64,000 nucleotides of DNA from an uncultured Bacteroidales bacterium (GCA_949289565.1 CASEOO010000030.1:1-64000), one strand, 5' to 3'. Counted from the first letter of the stretch, positions 1 through 10,099 are shown. Translations and numbers: made by a program. Notes: generated from the sequence alone by a model not told the origin.

Positions 1-146
1 ATACCCTCATGAATCAACTGTTCATTGAGGATATCAAGCATCTCAAGAAAAGAACTGTCCGGAGAAATGTTCTTTACCTGATATGTCTCAAAATGTCCTT
101 CGGACTTGGCGTTTTTCTGACGCCATATTCTTAATGTAAAATCCAT
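1..146 (-). CDS. frdB: Fumarate reductase / succinate dehydrogenase iron-sulfur subunit, N-terminal part
   Basis: Only the first 48 or so codons are in the window; the gene runs off the left edge. Reading leftwards from the ATG at 146 the product begins [10 protein letters not shown] and continues with a stretch ending in [11 protein letters not shown], the usual opening of the Bacteroidales SdhB/FrdB family, whose N-terminal domain holds the 2Fe-2S ferredoxin fold. The cysteine clusters lie outside the window. It starts 5 bases after the frdA stop, so the two subunits are almost certainly translated from one message and form the soluble part of the membrane-bound complex that reduces fumarate with menaquinol. 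The subunit identity rests on the N-terminus and on its position next to frdA. Confidence 0.85.
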   Translation of the reverse strand, partial: MDFTLRIWRQKNAKSEGHFETYQVKNISPDSSFLEMLDILNEQLIHEG

Positions 147-151
147 TTCGT

Positions 152-2098
152 CTAGTCTTTATAGTTTCTGGTAGCTATCTTGATATTCTCGTACTTGAGA
201 GGTTCCTTATGCATCTCAGGAACGGCATCCTGACCCTTGTACTCCCATGCGGCGACATACATGAAATTCTCGTCGTCACGCTTGGTTTCACCGTCCTCGG
301 TTTGCATCTCTTCACGGAAATGACCTCCGCAGGATTCTTTCCTGCTCAGTGCGTCACGAGCCATAAGTTCGCCTATCTCAAGGAAATCTGCAAGCCTGAG
401 AGCCTTTTCGAGCTCCTGATTGAAATTATCCTTGTCACCGGCTACATAGACATCAGACCAGAATTCCTTGCGAAGTTCCTGGATAAGTTCAATAGCTTTC
501 TTAAGTCCGGCTTCATTACGTGCCATTCCGACATACTCCCACATGATATGGCCGAGCTTCTTGTGAATCTCGTCTACAGTATGTTTGCCCTTGATGGAAA
601 GAAGTTTTTCTATCTTTTCACGAACTTTCTTCTCCGCTTCGTCGAATTCAGGAGCAGAAGTATCTGTCTTAGGATTCTTGAACTGAGTGGCAAGATAATC
701 ACCAATAGTATATGGCAGAATAAAATATCCGTCTGCAAGACCCTGCATGAGGGCAGACGCTCCGAGCCTGTTTCCTCCGTGGTCGCTGAAGTTAGCCTCA
801 CCGATAGCATAAAGGCCAGGTATGGTAGTCTGGAGGTTATAATCCACCCAGAGTCCTCCCATTGTATAGTGTATGGCAGGATAAATCATCATCGGCTCCT
901 TATATGGATCAGTGTCGGTAATTTTCTGGTACATCTGGAACAGGTTTCCATATCTTTCACGGATCTTGTCTACACCGAGTCTTTCTATGGCTGTACTAAA
1001 ATCCAGGAATACTGCAAGTCCTGTCTCATTCACTCCGAAACCTGCATCGCATCTTTCCTTTGCAGCTCGTGAAGCCACGTCACGAGGGACGAGGTTTCCG
1101 AATGCAGGATATCTGCGCTCAAGATAGTAGTCCCTGTCCTCTTCAGGAATATCAGAAGGCTTGATTTCCTTCTTGCGGAGCTTCATGACATCTTCCTTTT
1201 TCTTAGGCACCCAGATACGTCCGTCATTTCTCAGAGACTCCGACATCAAAGTCAGTTTGGACTGCTGGTCGCCGTGAACAGGGATACATGTAGGGTGAAT
1301 CTGGGCAAAACAAGGATTTGCGAAATAAGCACCCTTCTTGTAAGCCTGCCATGCAGCAGAACCGTTGCTGTTCATGGCGTTTGTAGACAAGAAATATGTA
1401 TTGCCGTATCCGCCAGAAGCGAGTACTACGGCATGTGCACCGAATCTTTCAATTTCTCCAGTCACAAGATTCCTTGCGATGATTCCTTTTGCTTCTCCGT
1501 TTATGAGCACCAGGTCGAGCATTTCATGACGTGGATAGCTCTTCACCGTACCTGCGGCGATCTGCCTGTTAAGAGCCGCATAAGCCCCGAGAAGAAGCTG
1601 CTGGCCGGTTTGACCGCGGGCGTAGAATGTACGGCTCACCTGAGCGCCGCCGAAAGAACGGTTTGCGAGAAGTCCGCCATACTCCCTGGCAAAAGGAACA
1701 CCCTGAGCCACACACTGGTCAATGATGTTTCCGCTCACTTCAGCAAGACGGTAGACATTCGCCTCACGGCTGCGGTAGTCACCACCTTTGATGGTCTCAT
1801 AGAAAAGTCGGTAAACAGAGTCATTGTCATTCTGATAGTTCTTCGCGGCATTGATACCTCCCTGCGCGGCTATGGAATGCGCCCTTCTCGGAGAATCGCT
1901 GATGCAGAAAACCTTCACATTGTAACCGAGCTCTCCAAGCGAAGCGGCTGCAGACGCCCCGCCCAGACCGGTACCGATGACGATGATCTCGATTTTCCTT
2001 TTGTTGCCAGGATTGACAACTCGAAGCTGAGTCTTGTGCTTTGTCCATTTTTCAGACAAAGGACCCTCAGGAATCTTAGAAATTAATTTATCGGCCAT
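152..2098 (-). CDS. frdA: Fumarate reductase / succinate dehydrogenase flavoprotein subunit
   Basis: The product of about 648 residues catalyses fumarate/succinate interconversion on the cytoplasmic face of the membrane complex, a key step of the succinate pathway in anaerobic Bacteroidales. Visible motifs are the dinucleotide-binding [17 protein letters not shown] near the N-terminus, [12 protein letters not shown] with the histidine that normally carries covalent FAD, HPT, RDVASRA with the catalytic arginine, and [19 protein letters not shown]. The length and the closing TRNYKD-type end fit the Bacteroides type. An in-frame TTG lies further upstream at 2128, but the ATG at 2098 ([14 protein letters not shown]) matches the family N-terminus. 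The membrane anchor gene frdC, usually just upstream, is not here: a C45-like hydrolase gene occupies that place, 79 bases away. Confidence 0.96.
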   Translation of the reverse strand: MADKLISKIPEGPLSEKWTKHKTQLRVVNPGNKRKIEIIVIGTGLGGASAAASLGELGYNVKVFCISDSPRRAHSIAAQGGINAAKNYQNDNDSVYRLFYETIKGGDYRSREANVYRLAEVSGNIIDQCVAQGVPFAREYGGLLANRSFGGAQVSRTFYARGQTGQQLLLGAYAALNRQIAAGTVKSYPRHEMLDLVLINGEAKGIIARNLVTGEIERFGAHAVVLASGGYGNTYFLSTNAMNSNGSAAWQAYKKGAYFANPCFAQIHPTCIPVHGDQQSKLTLMSESLRNDGRIWVPKKKEDVMKLRKKEIKPSDIPEEDRDYYLERRYPAFGNLVPRDVASRAAKERCDAGFGVNETGLAVFLDFSTAIERLGVDKIRERYGNLFQMYQKITDTDPYKEPMMIYPAIHYTMGGLWVDYNLQTTIPGLYAIGEANFSDHGGNRLGASALMQGLADGYFILPYTIGDYLATQFKNPKTDTSAPEFDEAEKKVREKIEKLLSIKGKHTVDEIHKKLGHIMWEYVGMARNEAGLKKAIELIQELRKEFWSDVYVAGDKDNFNQELEKALRLADFLEIGELMARDALSRKESCGGHFREEMQTEDGETKRDDENFMYVAAWEYKGQDAVPEMHKEPLKYENIKIATRNYKD

Positions 2099-2177
2099 TT
2101 TATATCGTTTAATGAAATTTCGCCACAATTTTAATGATTTTTATGCAATTCCGCAATTAATTCGCGCATTATCCGAC

Positions 2178-3446
2178 TCATCTGCCATTTACCGGACCGC
2201 GCCAGTGTATATAGCAGTCAAAAGCCTCGCAAGTTATCGGAAAAAAATACGCAGAAATACTGTCATAAATATTCAGATAATCGTCTTCCGAAATGCCCCC
2301 GCCACAGAATTTTTCATATAATGGCAGAAAACTGCCAATTATTCTGGCCTCTGCCTCACGGCAGCAGGCCAATGTCGCTCTGCTCCAGCAAGTATCTTGC
2401 AATACATACCTGAGATCGACATACTTGGACATATTGCTGACTTCAGATGTAAAGATCCATCCCTTCTTTATCATGGATGAAAGACCGGAAAATGTATCAT
2501 TTCCAGAATACGGATAATCTGACATGGAAGCAGGAACGTGATTTTCTTCAGACACAGGCACAGGGACCGTGACTGCCGCAGGCGGATACCCAAGCGCCGC
2601 CCATAAAACTACAGAAGCAAGTTCATCTTCACTCCGCGCACCATGGACAACCACAGAAGCAGAAGTGGATTTGCGAGGTATGAAGTCTATGTCTGGAAAC
2701 AGTCCAGAAGTCCTGGACAGGAACTCATCTGCTCCGCATACGAGATCAATGCCAGCCACGTCATTTCTGTAAGACCTGGAAAGACTGTCGATGATATCAA
2801 GAGGAGTGATGTCACCAAGCTCTCCCCTGCTGTCCATTTCTTTGAATATATTGCTTGCAGTGGTCCAGCGCTCCACACCGCGCCAGCGGGAAGGGTCCCC
2901 TGACTCGGAAAAATTAGTGACTGCTATATATCCGTCCTCGGAAGAATCCACATCCCTTTTATAATAGGAATAATTCCCGGTTTCATACCATGCGGCTCCG
3001 CCACAAGCATCTATGCATCCGAAATTAGCTTCCACGCCCAAGGGACGGGGCAATGTATCCAAAAAATGTTCGAAATCTTCGAGACAGGCACATATTTCCA
3101 AAGCCCTGTACATCAGCAATCCCTCCCGGTCCATAGCCGATGCCGGCACATCGTCGTTTTTAAGGCAGTAAGAAGCTGTGTTCATAACGGCAAATCCGGC
3201 AGTATTGACGCCTATCCATACTTCACCTCCTGAAGACTCTGAATTCACAAGGCCGACAAATGAATATTTTTCACCTTTGAAATGCCTTACACTGTTGTCC
3301 AGGTGATCAGTATCACGGTTCTTCCACATCAAAGGACGCCCGTCAGCTGTTTTCTTTCCCGAAATAATCACTGCAGTGCATGCTTCAGACACAGCAGGTG
3401 CAAACATCAGCGCCAGAGCAGCAGCATATTTACATAGACTTATCAT
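2178..3446 (-). CDS. Secreted Ntn-hydrolase of the C45/acyltransferase-like group
   Basis: The product has 422 residues. A hydrophobic signal peptide (residues 1-22) ends just before Cys23, in SEACTAVIISGKKTADGRP. In C45, C59 and C69 type N-terminal-nucleophile hydrolases the first residue after processing is a cysteine within CTxxx followed by a GKxxxDGRPLxxRNxD pattern; here WKNRDTD fills the latter part, and VWIGVNTAGFAVMNT resembles the family GVNExGLxV segment. It is probably exported and cleaves or transfers an acyl group from an amide-linked substrate; the substrate cannot be read from the sequence. It lies 4 bases after ruvB, so it shares that transcript. A lipoprotein reading of Cys23 is less likely because position -3 is Ser. 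Family placement is good, the exact peptidase family less certain. Confidence 0.7.
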   Translation of the reverse strand: MISLCKYAAALALMFAPAVSEACTAVIISGKKTADGRPLMWKNRDTDHLDNSVRHFKGEKYSFVGLVNSESSGGEVWIGVNTAGFAVMNTASYCLKNDDVPASAMDREGLLMYRALEICACLEDFEHFLDTLPRPLGVEANFGCIDACGGAAWYETGNYSYYKRDVDSSEDGYIAVTNFSESGDPSRWRGVERWTTASNIFKEMDSRGELGDITPLDIIDSLSRSYRNDVAGIDLVCGADEFLSRTSGLFPDIDFIPRKSTSASVVVHGARSEDELASVVLWAALGYPPAAVTVPVPVSEENHVPASMSDYPYSGNDTFSGLSSMIKKGWIFTSEVSNMSKYVDLRYVLQDTCWSRATLACCREAEARIIGSFLPLYEKFCGGGISEDDYLNIYDSISAYFFPITCEAFDCYIHWRGPVNGR

Positions 3447-3450
3447 AAAT

Positions 3451-4482
3451 TCAGAACAATGTCCCGTCTCCGCCTCCAGACAACATATCGATACCCAGGT
3501 GTCTGTAAGCCAGTTCTGTCACTTCCCTGCCCCGCGGAGTCCTGATCAGAAACCCCTCTTTTATCAGGAAGGGTTCATAAACTTCCTCCAAAGTCCCCTG
3601 GTCCTCGCCAACAGCTGTAGCTATCGTATTGGCGCCGACAGGTCCTCCTTTAAATTTGGTGATTATTGTCCGCAGTATCTTGTTGTCTATAGAGTCAAGC
3701 CCGCGTTTGTCGATATTCAATGCATCAAGCGCGTACCTTGATATTTTTAAATCAATATGCCCGTCACCTATGACCTGGGCGAAATCCCTCACCCTCCTGA
3801 GAAGTGAATTGGCAATACGCGGTGTTCCCCTGCTTCGCAATGCTACCTCATATGCGGCATCGTCATCTATTCCGATACCTAAGATATCGGCACTCCTCTT
3901 TACTATATGCACGAGGTCTGAAGTATCGTAATATTCAAGGGCGAATTTAATTCCGAATCTTGCCCTGAGAGGTGCAGTAAGCAGGCCGCTCCTGGTGGTA
4001 GCGCCCACCAGAGTGAAAGGATTCAGGGATATGCGCACTGAACGTGCTCCTGGCCCCTTGTCTATCATAATGTCTATGACGAAGTCTTCCATGGCAGAAT
4101 AAAGATACTCTTCCACTACAGGCGACAGCCTGTGAATCTCGTCGATAAAGAGTACATCCCCCTCATCCAGGGATGTAAGCAGCCCGGCCAGATCACCAGG
4201 CTTGTCAAGCACAGGACCGGAAGTCACTTTAAGATTCGCACCCAGTTCATTGGAAATTATATGGGCAAGCGTAGTCTTTCCCAATCCTGGAGGGCCATGA
4301 AACAGCACATGATCAAGAGACTCCCCTCTCAGCTTGGCGGCTTTGACGAAAATTTTCAGATTTTTTATTATTTTGTCCTGCCCGGAAAATTCACCGAGAG
4401 CCTGCGGCCGGATCAGCTTGTCAAAATCCTTGTCTTTGCCTGCGGCCGGATCATGCGGGTCGAAACGCTGTTCCATAATCAT
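3451..4482 (-). CDS. ruvB: Holliday junction branch migration DNA helicase RuvB
   Basis: RuvB is the hexameric AAA+ motor that drives Holliday junction branch migration with RuvA. The Walker A motif [11 protein letters not shown], Walker [11 protein letters not shown], sensor 1 GATTRSGLL and the arginine-rich segment TAPLRARFG are all present, followed by the C-terminal winged-helix domain ([15 protein letters not shown]). The length of about 343 residues is normal. The open frame also has a TTG at 4488, but a TAnnTTTG promoter at 4500-4507 would start transcription only a few bases before it, so the ATG at 4482 or the one at 4476 ([10 protein letters not shown]) is the likely start. It is the first gene of a leftward unit with the Ntn-hydrolase and lies divergent from mfd. 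Confidence 0.97.
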   Translation of the reverse strand: MIMEQRFDPHDPAAGKDKDFDKLIRPQALGEFSGQDKIIKNLKIFVKAAKLRGESLDHVLFHGPPGLGKTTLAHIISNELGANLKVTSGPVLDKPGDLAGLLTSLDEGDVLFIDEIHRLSPVVEEYLYSAMEDFVIDIMIDKGPGARSVRISLNPFTLVGATTRSGLLTAPLRARFGIKFALEYYDTSDLVHIVKRSADILGIGIDDDAAYEVALRSRGTPRIANSLLRRVRDFAQVIGDGHIDLKISRYALDALNIDKRGLDSIDNKILRTIITKFKGGPVGANTIATAVGEDQGTLEEVYEPFLIKEGFLIRTPRGREVTELAYRHLGIDMLSGGGDGTLF

Positions 4483-4488
4483 TATCAA

Positions 4489-4807
4489 AATTATTTTTAC
4501 AAATATAGTTTATTTTAAAGGAATGTTTTTTATAATACCTCTGTGGATATGTTGATAATGTTTATATCTATATTGACAATCAATTATTTATAAATGTTGA
4601 TTATTTACATTTAGACATTGTTTCATGTGGTGAAAGAGATAGAAAAAATGTCTGTAGAATTTTTGGAATTTAAATTTTAACTCTGTTTATACGGAATATT
4701 CGGATTTAATAATTTATTTTTGAATTTTGTTTTAACAGGATATCTACACTTTATCTACATGATCCGGTGGGTATATCCACAGGTTTTCAACATCAAAAGA
4801 CTCGCAA
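4489..4807. other. AT-rich divergent intergenic region with DnaA-box-like clusters (possible oriC)
   Basis: No gene is visible in these 319 bases between the divergent ruvB and mfd. Six 9-mers differ from the DnaA-box consensus TTWTNCACA at one position. On the minus strand they are ATATCCACA (4542-4550) and TTATCAACA (4550-4558). On the plus strand they are TTATTTACA (4601-4609), TTATCTACA (4751-4759), ATATCCACA (4773-4781) and TTTTCAACA (4784-4792). They form a left cluster mostly in one orientation and a right cluster in the other, around about 140 bases of very AT-rich DNA that could serve as an unwinding element. All genes to the left up to the window edge read leftwards and the next six to the right read rightwards. 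This is an inference from motifs; skew was not computed. Confidence 0.4.
4500..4507 (-). promoter_or_regulatory. Promoter -7 element for ruvB
   Basis: On the minus strand this octamer reads TATATTTG, a full match to the Bacteroidales -7 consensus TAnnTTTG. Transcription would begin near 4492, giving a very short leader before the ruvB ATG at 4482 or 4476, and this excludes the TTG at 4488 as a practical start. The element sits inside the AT-rich region discussed as a possible origin. Confidence 0.6.
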
Positions 4808-7800
4808 ATGTTAATAAATAAGAAATCAACAGAACAGCTTCGCCGCAGGTTGGAATCAGGGAAAGAGGTATTTTGCACCGGGCTGCATCTGTCGGCCAGA
4901 TGGTTTGTTTTTTCATCGGTTGCGCAGCGGGGGCTTCATTTGCTGGTGCTCCCTGACAAGGAGTCCGCAGAATACTGTGCATCAGACCTTTATTGCCTGA
5001 TCGACGGAGACAGGACCTTCTTTCTTCCGGATACGGGGAGAAAGATAGAGAGAAGCAACTACAAGGCTTCCCTGGAGGTGCAGAGGACGGCCGCCCTGGG
5101 ACAGATTATGAACAGGAAGAATGATGATCTGACTGTAGTGGTGACCTATCCGGAAGCTTTGGAAGAGAGAGTTCCTTCAGGTGACAGAGTGAGCTCCTCT
5201 GTGGTGTCTGTCAGCAAGGGGGATGAAGTGGACTTCGGAAATTTGTGCGAAAGACTGTCGTCTGACGGATTCTTGAAGGTGGATTTTGTTTCAGAACCGG
5301 GACAGTATGCAGTCAGAGGCGGCCTGATAGACGTATTTTCATATTCATTCAACAATCCATTCAGAATATCATTTTTCGGAAATGAAGTGGAGAGCATAAG
5401 TGTTTTCAATTGCAACACGCAGCTGTCTGAAAGCCAGGTGGACCATGTGGATATATATCCCGAGCTGGTTTCTTGCGAAGAAGACTGCGGGCTTATGCTG
5501 ACTGAACTTCTTCCTGACAGCGCAGTAGTATGGCTGGACTCTTCGGACATGTACAGGGAAGGCGTATTTTTTCAGGCATTGCTGAATTTCAGCCATGTAT
5601 ACATGGATACTCCCCTGTCCATGCAGGATGCCGGGCAAGTGAAGTTCGATATTTCTCCGCAGCCTGTTTTCAACAAGAATTTCGAGCTTTTGGTCGAAGA
5701 TATCAGAAAAAAGGTCGAAGAAGGTTGGAAAGTGTATATTTTCGGCGAGAAGGAGTCTCAGCTGGAGCGTCTCAGATCCATACTTTCACAATACGGCGGC
5801 ATCATACCTGAATTCTGTCCGGGCAAGAATATACACAACGGCTTCATTGACAATCAGGACCATATATGCTGCTATTCTGACCATGAGATTTTCGACAGAT
5901 TCCACAGAGTGACTATCAGGCGCACTGTGGAGAAGAGCGAGCAGCTGACAATAAATGACTTGACTTCGTTCAATATCGGTGACTATGTCGTGCATATAGA
6001 CCATGGTGTCGGAATTTTCGGAGGGCTGGTCCGTGTCCGAGATGACAAAGGACGTATGCATGAGGTGGTCAAGCTTATATATAAGGACAATGACACGGTG
6101 CTGGTGTCTGTGCATTCACTTCACAAGATTTCCAGATACAAGTCCAAGGATGCTGAACCTCCGAAGATATACAAGTTAGGGTCCAAGGTATGGCAGAATC
6201 TTAAGGCCAATACCAAGAAAAAAGTCAAAGATATAGCTAAAGAGCTGATTCAGCTTTATGCTAAAAGAAAGAGTGTGAAAGGCTTTGCTTTTTCTCCTGA
6301 TTCTTATATGCAGGAGGAGCTGGAATCTTCTTTCATGTATGAGGATACTCCTGACCAGGAAAAGGCTGTAAGGGCTGTGAAGATGGATATGGAGGCTGAT
6401 TATCCTATGGACAGGCTTGTCTGCGGTGACGTTGGATTCGGAAAAACGGAAGTAGCTGTGCGGGCTGCGTTCAAGGCTGTGGCAGACAGCAAGCAAGTGG
6501 CTGTCCTGGTGCCTACAACCATATTGGCGTTGCAGCATTACAATACTTTCAAGGGCCGGTTGAAAGATTTTCCTTGCAATATAGATTATGTGAGCCGGCT
6601 TAGAACGGCCAAGGAAGTGTCTGATATCCAGAAAAGGCTGAAGGAGGGACGGATAGATATTGTCATCGGGACACATAAATTGATAGGCAAGGGATTTGAA
6701 TTCAAGGATTTGGGATTGCTCGTCATAGATGAAGAGCAGAAGTTCGGAGTGAGCGCGAAAGAAAAGCTGAGGCAGATGAAGAATTCTGTGGATACACTGA
6801 CTTTGACTGCAACGCCTATTCCAAGAACGCTCCAATTTTCTCTTCTTGGGGCGCGTGACCTTTCCATCATCAACACTCCCCCTCCTAACAGAATCCCTGT
6901 ACAGACAGAAATCATGCTGTTTGACCATGATGAAATAAAAAGGATAATAGATTATGAGCTGAACCGCGGAGGCCAGATTTTCTTCGTTCACAACAGAGTC
7001 GAGGAGCTTCAGTCCATATATGACATTCTCCACAGAATAGAGCCGGACATGAAAATATGCGTGGCGCATGGCCAGATGGAGGCGAAAACTCTTGAAAACA
7101 AGATCCTTGATTTCATGGAGGGAGATTATGACATGCTTCTTTGCACCACTATTATAGAGAACGGGCTGGATATACCCAATGCAAATACTATTATCATCAA
7201 CCAGGCTCAGAATATAGGCTTGAGCGATCTTCATCAGCTCAGAGGACGGGTGGGACGCTCTAACAAGAGGGCTTTCTGCTATCTTATTGTACCTCCTTTG
7301 GTTTCCATCACAGACGAGGCCAGAAGAAGGCTTAAAGCCATAGAGTCGTTTTCAGACCTTGGAAGCGGTTTCAACATAGCTATGCAGGATCTGGATATAA
7401 GAGGAGCTGGAAATCTGCTGGGAGCAGAGCAGAGCGGTTTCATATCAGACATGGGGCTTGAGACTTATCAGAAGATACTGTCTGAAGCTATGGAAGAGCT
7501 TGGTGTGGAGACCGGGTCTGCGGTAGGAAGGCAGGACGAGTCATATGTTTCAGACTGCACTATAGAAACAGACCAGCTTGCACTCATCCCTGACAGTTAT
7601 ATAGACATGACTGCTGAAAAGATAAGAATATACAAAGAGCTGGATTCAATCTCTGATGAAAAGACTCTGGACCAGTACAGGGCCAGGCTCGAAGACAGGT
7701 TCGGAAAGGTGCCTGCAGAACTGGACAGACTGTTTGATATTGTCAAGATCAGGCAGCTGGGACAGAGGCTTGGATTTGAGAAAATAATCATAAAGAACGG

Positions 7801-7993
7801 TGTGATGATATGTTTCTTCATATCAAATCCTTTGTCGAAATATTTCCGCTCCGCAAAATTCTCTTCTATTCTACAGAGCATAAACAGAAATCCGGCCATC
7901 TTCGATTTGAAGCAGAATGACAGCAAACTCAGAATTTTTGTCAAGAAAGTCGAATCTCTGTCAAAGGCTTATTCTATATTGAAGAAATTATAA
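4808..7993 (+). CDS. mfd: Transcription-repair coupling factor Mfd
   Basis: The 1061-residue product removes RNA polymerase stalled at DNA lesions and recruits UvrA. The order of domains is typical: a UvrB-like N-terminal part; the RNA-polymerase-interacting CarD-like domain near residues 385-450 (FNIGDYVVHIDHGVGIFGG); the RecG-like translocase with Walker A GDVGFGKTEVAVRAAF near residue 541, the DEEQKFGV box near 639, TATPIPRTL, and QLRGRVGRS; then the C-terminal UvrA-masking domain. It starts at the ATG at 4808, immediately after the right-hand DnaA-box-like cluster, and heads the rightward gene cluster. The length is slightly below the E. coli protein (1148), which is usual in Bacteroidetes. 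Confidence 0.97.
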   Translation: MLINKKSTEQLRRRLESGKEVFCTGLHLSARWFVFSSVAQRGLHLLVLPDKESAEYCASDLYCLIDGDRTFFLPDTGRKIERSNYKASLEVQRTAALGQIMNRKNDDLTVVVTYPEALEERVPSGDRVSSSVVSVSKGDEVDFGNLCERLSSDGFLKVDFVSEPGQYAVRGGLIDVFSYSFNNPFRISFFGNEVESISVFNCNTQLSESQVDHVDIYPELVSCEEDCGLMLTELLPDSAVVWLDSSDMYREGVFFQALLNFSHVYMDTPLSMQDAGQVKFDISPQPVFNKNFELLVEDIRKKVEEGWKVYIFGEKESQLERLRSILSQYGGIIPEFCPGKNIHNGFIDNQDHICCYSDHEIFDRFHRVTIRRTVEKSEQLTINDLTSFNIGDYVVHIDHGVGIFGGLVRVRDDKGRMHEVVKLIYKDNDTVLVSVHSLHKISRYKSKDAEPPKIYKLGSKVWQNLKANTKKKVKDIAKELIQLYAKRKSVKGFAFSPDSYMQEELESSFMYEDTPDQEKAVRAVKMDMEADYPMDRLVCGDVGFGKTEVAVRAAFKAVADSKQVAVLVPTTILALQHYNTFKGRLKDFPCNIDYVSRLRTAKEVSDIQKRLKEGRIDIVIGTHKLIGKGFEFKDLGLLVIDEEQKFGVSAKEKLRQMKNSVDTLTLTATPIPRTLQFSLLGARDLSIINTPPPNRIPVQTEIMLFDHDEIKRIIDYELNRGGQIFFVHNRVEELQSIYDILHRIEPDMKICVAHGQMEAKTLENKILDFMEGDYDMLLCTTIIENGLDIPNANTIIINQAQNIGLSDLHQLRGRVGRSNKRAFCYLIVPPLVSITDEARRRLKAIESFSDLGSGFNIAMQDLDIRGAGNLLGAEQSGFISDMGLETYQKILSEAMEELGVETGSAVGRQDESYVSDCTIETDQLALIPDSYIDMTAEKIRIYKELDSISDEKTLDQYRARLEDRFGKVPAELDRLFDIVKIRQLGQRLGFEKIIIKNGVMICFFISNPLSKYFRSAKFSSILQSINRNPAIFDLKQNDSKLRIFVKKVESLSKAYSILKKL

Positions 7994-8022
7994 GTAAATT
8001 TACAGGTTGTTTGGATATTTTT

Positions 8023-8733
8023 ATGGCAAATCTTCTGGTCGACATAGGCAATACTGCGCTGAAGGCGTCGTGGGCAGACGGAGTCACTCTCGGAAAGACT
8101 TTCAGATATCAGGGTGAGCATATGATTGATTTCATACTTTCTCTTGCAGAAGGAAACAAGCCGCGTATCCTGGTGATATCTTCATCGAGAAGCATCTCCC
8201 TCGCAGATGAAAACAGGCTGGATAAATGTTGCGAAAGACTGGTCATTATAGATTCAGTTCATAAGGAGATATACCGGAATGTTCCTGAGTATCTGTCCCC
8301 TGACAGGTATGCGTCTATAGCGGCTGCCAGATATCTTTTCAAAGGAAAAGACTGTGTCATTTTTGATTTCGGCACCACTATTACGATAGATTTCCTTGAC
8401 TCTGAAGGTAATTATGCCGGAGGCAATATTTCACCAGGGTGCAGGACCAGGTTCAAGTCTCTGAACAGGTATACCAGAACTCTTCCTCTGCTCGACACTC
8501 CGGAATCTGCCCCGGACAAGGGAATGACATTGGAATCATCCATAGAAGCAGGAGTGATTTCGGGCATAATGTTTGAAATTTATGGATATCTTGGTCAGAA
8601 TCATGAAAATATTGTCATTTTTACAGGTGGGGATGCAATTTATTTTGCAAAACGCGTTAAAAACTCCATCTTTGTAGTTTGTAATTTAGTTTTGATGGGA
8701 TTAGCTATAGTGGCTGAAGAATATGTTGAATAG
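8023..8733 (+). CDS. coaX: Type III pantothenate kinase
   Basis: CoaX phosphorylates pantothenate, the first step of coenzyme A synthesis; it is cytosolic and belongs to the ASKHA fold. The product of 236 residues begins MANLLVDIGNTALKASW with the P-loop-like DIGNT, and later has DRYASIAAARYL, DFGTTITIDFLDSEGNYAGG (phosphate and pantothenate motif) and TGGDA near the C-terminus, all expected for type III enzymes. A TTG at 8011 is in frame, but the ATG at 8023 gives the canonical N-terminus. The 3' end overlaps the next gene by 11 bases, which suggests translational coupling. Confidence 0.95.
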   Translation: MANLLVDIGNTALKASWADGVTLGKTFRYQGEHMIDFILSLAEGNKPRILVISSSRSISLADENRLDKCCERLVIIDSVHKEIYRNVPEYLSPDRYASIAAARYLFKGKDCVIFDFGTTITIDFLDSEGNYAGGNISPGCRTRFKSLNRYTRTLPLLDTPESAPDKGMTLESSIEAGVISGIMFEIYGYLGQNHENIVIFTGGDAIYFAKRVKNSIFVVCNLVLMGLAIVAEEYVE

Positions 8734-10039
8734 GTTATATTTGTTTATCATAGCTGGACTTATCTGCATCTGCATACCATCCGGAGCGCAGACGAACGGG
8801 ACATATGGAGCTTATTCACCATATTCCGTGTTCGGTATCGGGGAGTTGTCGCGTGAAGGTACTGCGTACAACAAGAGCATGGGAGGAGTCGGCATAGCAT
8901 CGAACAGCAGGAGATTTGTAAATGTCATGAATCCTGCTTCCGTATCAGTGAGAGACAGCAGCTCTTTTATGGCAGACTTCGGCATAGTGCAGAAAAACAC
9001 TGTATTCCGCCAGAATGAACTCAGGTCGGGGAACAATACATTCAACATATACAATTTTGTGATAAGTTTTCCTATATACAGGTCTTCTGCCCTGATGGTC
9101 GGCATTATGCCTTTCAGTGACATAGGATATGACATCAGCCAGAAGCAGACAGACCAGGACATCATTGGAAACACAGGGAATATAACTTACAATACATACG
9201 GAGAAGGCAGTGTTTACCAGCTTTTTTTAGGTGGAGGAGCCACTTTCTGGAAAAGGCTTTCAATAGGTGCCGAGGCAATATATTATTTCGGAAATCTCGA
9301 CAAGGTGTATAACCAGGATTTCAGCAACACTTCCTATGCCTCTCTGAAAAGCGGGTACGAGCTTCTGGTCAGGGGAGTTACAGGCAAGTTCGGCCTGCAG
9401 TACCAGCAGCCTTTGGGGAATGACTTGTATATGGTTTTGGGCGCCACTTACAGGCTGAAAACCAACATGAAAGGTCATACGATTTATTACGAGAACAAAC
9501 AGACTGACGATATAGTTGATACACTTGTTTACAACGACGTGCTGAACGGCAGGGCCAATGATTTGAAAATAGCCGGAGAAATAGGTGTGGGGGTGTCTTT
9601 GAAAAAAGGTGAAAAGTGGAGTGCAGAATTCAATTATGTCAGGTCTGACTGGAGAAATTCAGGCATGGATGTCTATGACGGCTATGGTGTGTCAGGCGCT
9701 TCATCATTCAGCGCCAGTGTGTCGCAGTCATTCAGAGCCGGTTTTGAGATAGTGCCTAACAGAAATGATATCAGGTATTACCTGAGAAGGTGCGCATACA
9801 GGGCAGGAGCGTATTATGAGCAGGCTTATTATAAGCTTGACGGGAACATGGTGAATTCCATGGGACTTACTTTTGGAGTCACTCTGCCGGTGTTCAGGTG
9901 GTACAACGGCTTGACTCTGGGTGTAGATATCGGACAGCGCGGAAGTTTGAAAACCAATATGGTGCGTGAACGCTATGTTTCATTTACCGTAGGATTCAAT
10001 ATATTTGACATATGGTTCCAGAAACCTCGGTATCAGTAA
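8723..10039 (+). CDS. Outer-membrane beta-barrel protein, function unknown
   Basis: The 438-residue product has a signal peptide (about residues 1-22, ending SGAQ) and then alternating amphipathic strands rich in aromatic residues with a C-terminal strand (FDIWFQKPRYQ), as expected for an outer-membrane barrel. The segment SPYSVFGIGELSREGTAYNKSMGG followed by NPASVSVRDSSS resembles FadL/OmpP1-like barrels of Bacteroidetes, which have such a hatch-like N-terminus. Its position between coaX and a TPR protein, upstream of lptC and a foldase gene, suggests a role in envelope assembly or hydrophobic substrate transport. The specific function cannot be read from the sequence. Confidence 0.75.
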   Translation: MLNRLYLFIIAGLICICIPSGAQTNGTYGAYSPYSVFGIGELSREGTAYNKSMGGVGIASNSRRFVNVMNPASVSVRDSSSFMADFGIVQKNTVFRQNELRSGNNTFNIYNFVISFPIYRSSALMVGIMPFSDIGYDISQKQTDQDIIGNTGNITYNTYGEGSVYQLFLGGGATFWKRLSIGAEAIYYFGNLDKVYNQDFSNTSYASLKSGYELLVRGVTGKFGLQYQQPLGNDLYMVLGATYRLKTNMKGHTIYYENKQTDDIVDTLVYNDVLNGRANDLKIAGEIGVGVSLKKGEKWSAEFNYVRSDWRNSGMDVYDGYGVSGASSFSASVSQSFRAGFEIVPNRNDIRYYLRRCAYRAGAYYEQAYYKLDGNMVNSMGLTFGVTLPVFRWYNGLTLGVDIGQRGSLKTNMVRERYVSFTVGFNIFDIWFQKPRYQ

Positions 10040-10099
10040 ATCATTGCCGCAGGCATATGGTGATTTTTAAGATTTAAAAGAAAACAAACTTAATTGAAT

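Noticed and set aside
209..1072. Plus-strand open frame of 287 codons opposite frdA
   Set aside because: It is the antisense shadow of frdA; all its conserved signal is explained by the minus-strand gene. The same applies to the long opposite frames over mfd, dnaE, the TPR gene and the paralogous surface genes.
2178..3446. Lipoprotein assignment for the C45-like hydrolase because of Cys after the signal peptide
   Set aside because: The -3 residue is Ser, not Leu/Val/Ile, and the cysteine fits the Ntn nucleophile position within CTAVIISGKK.
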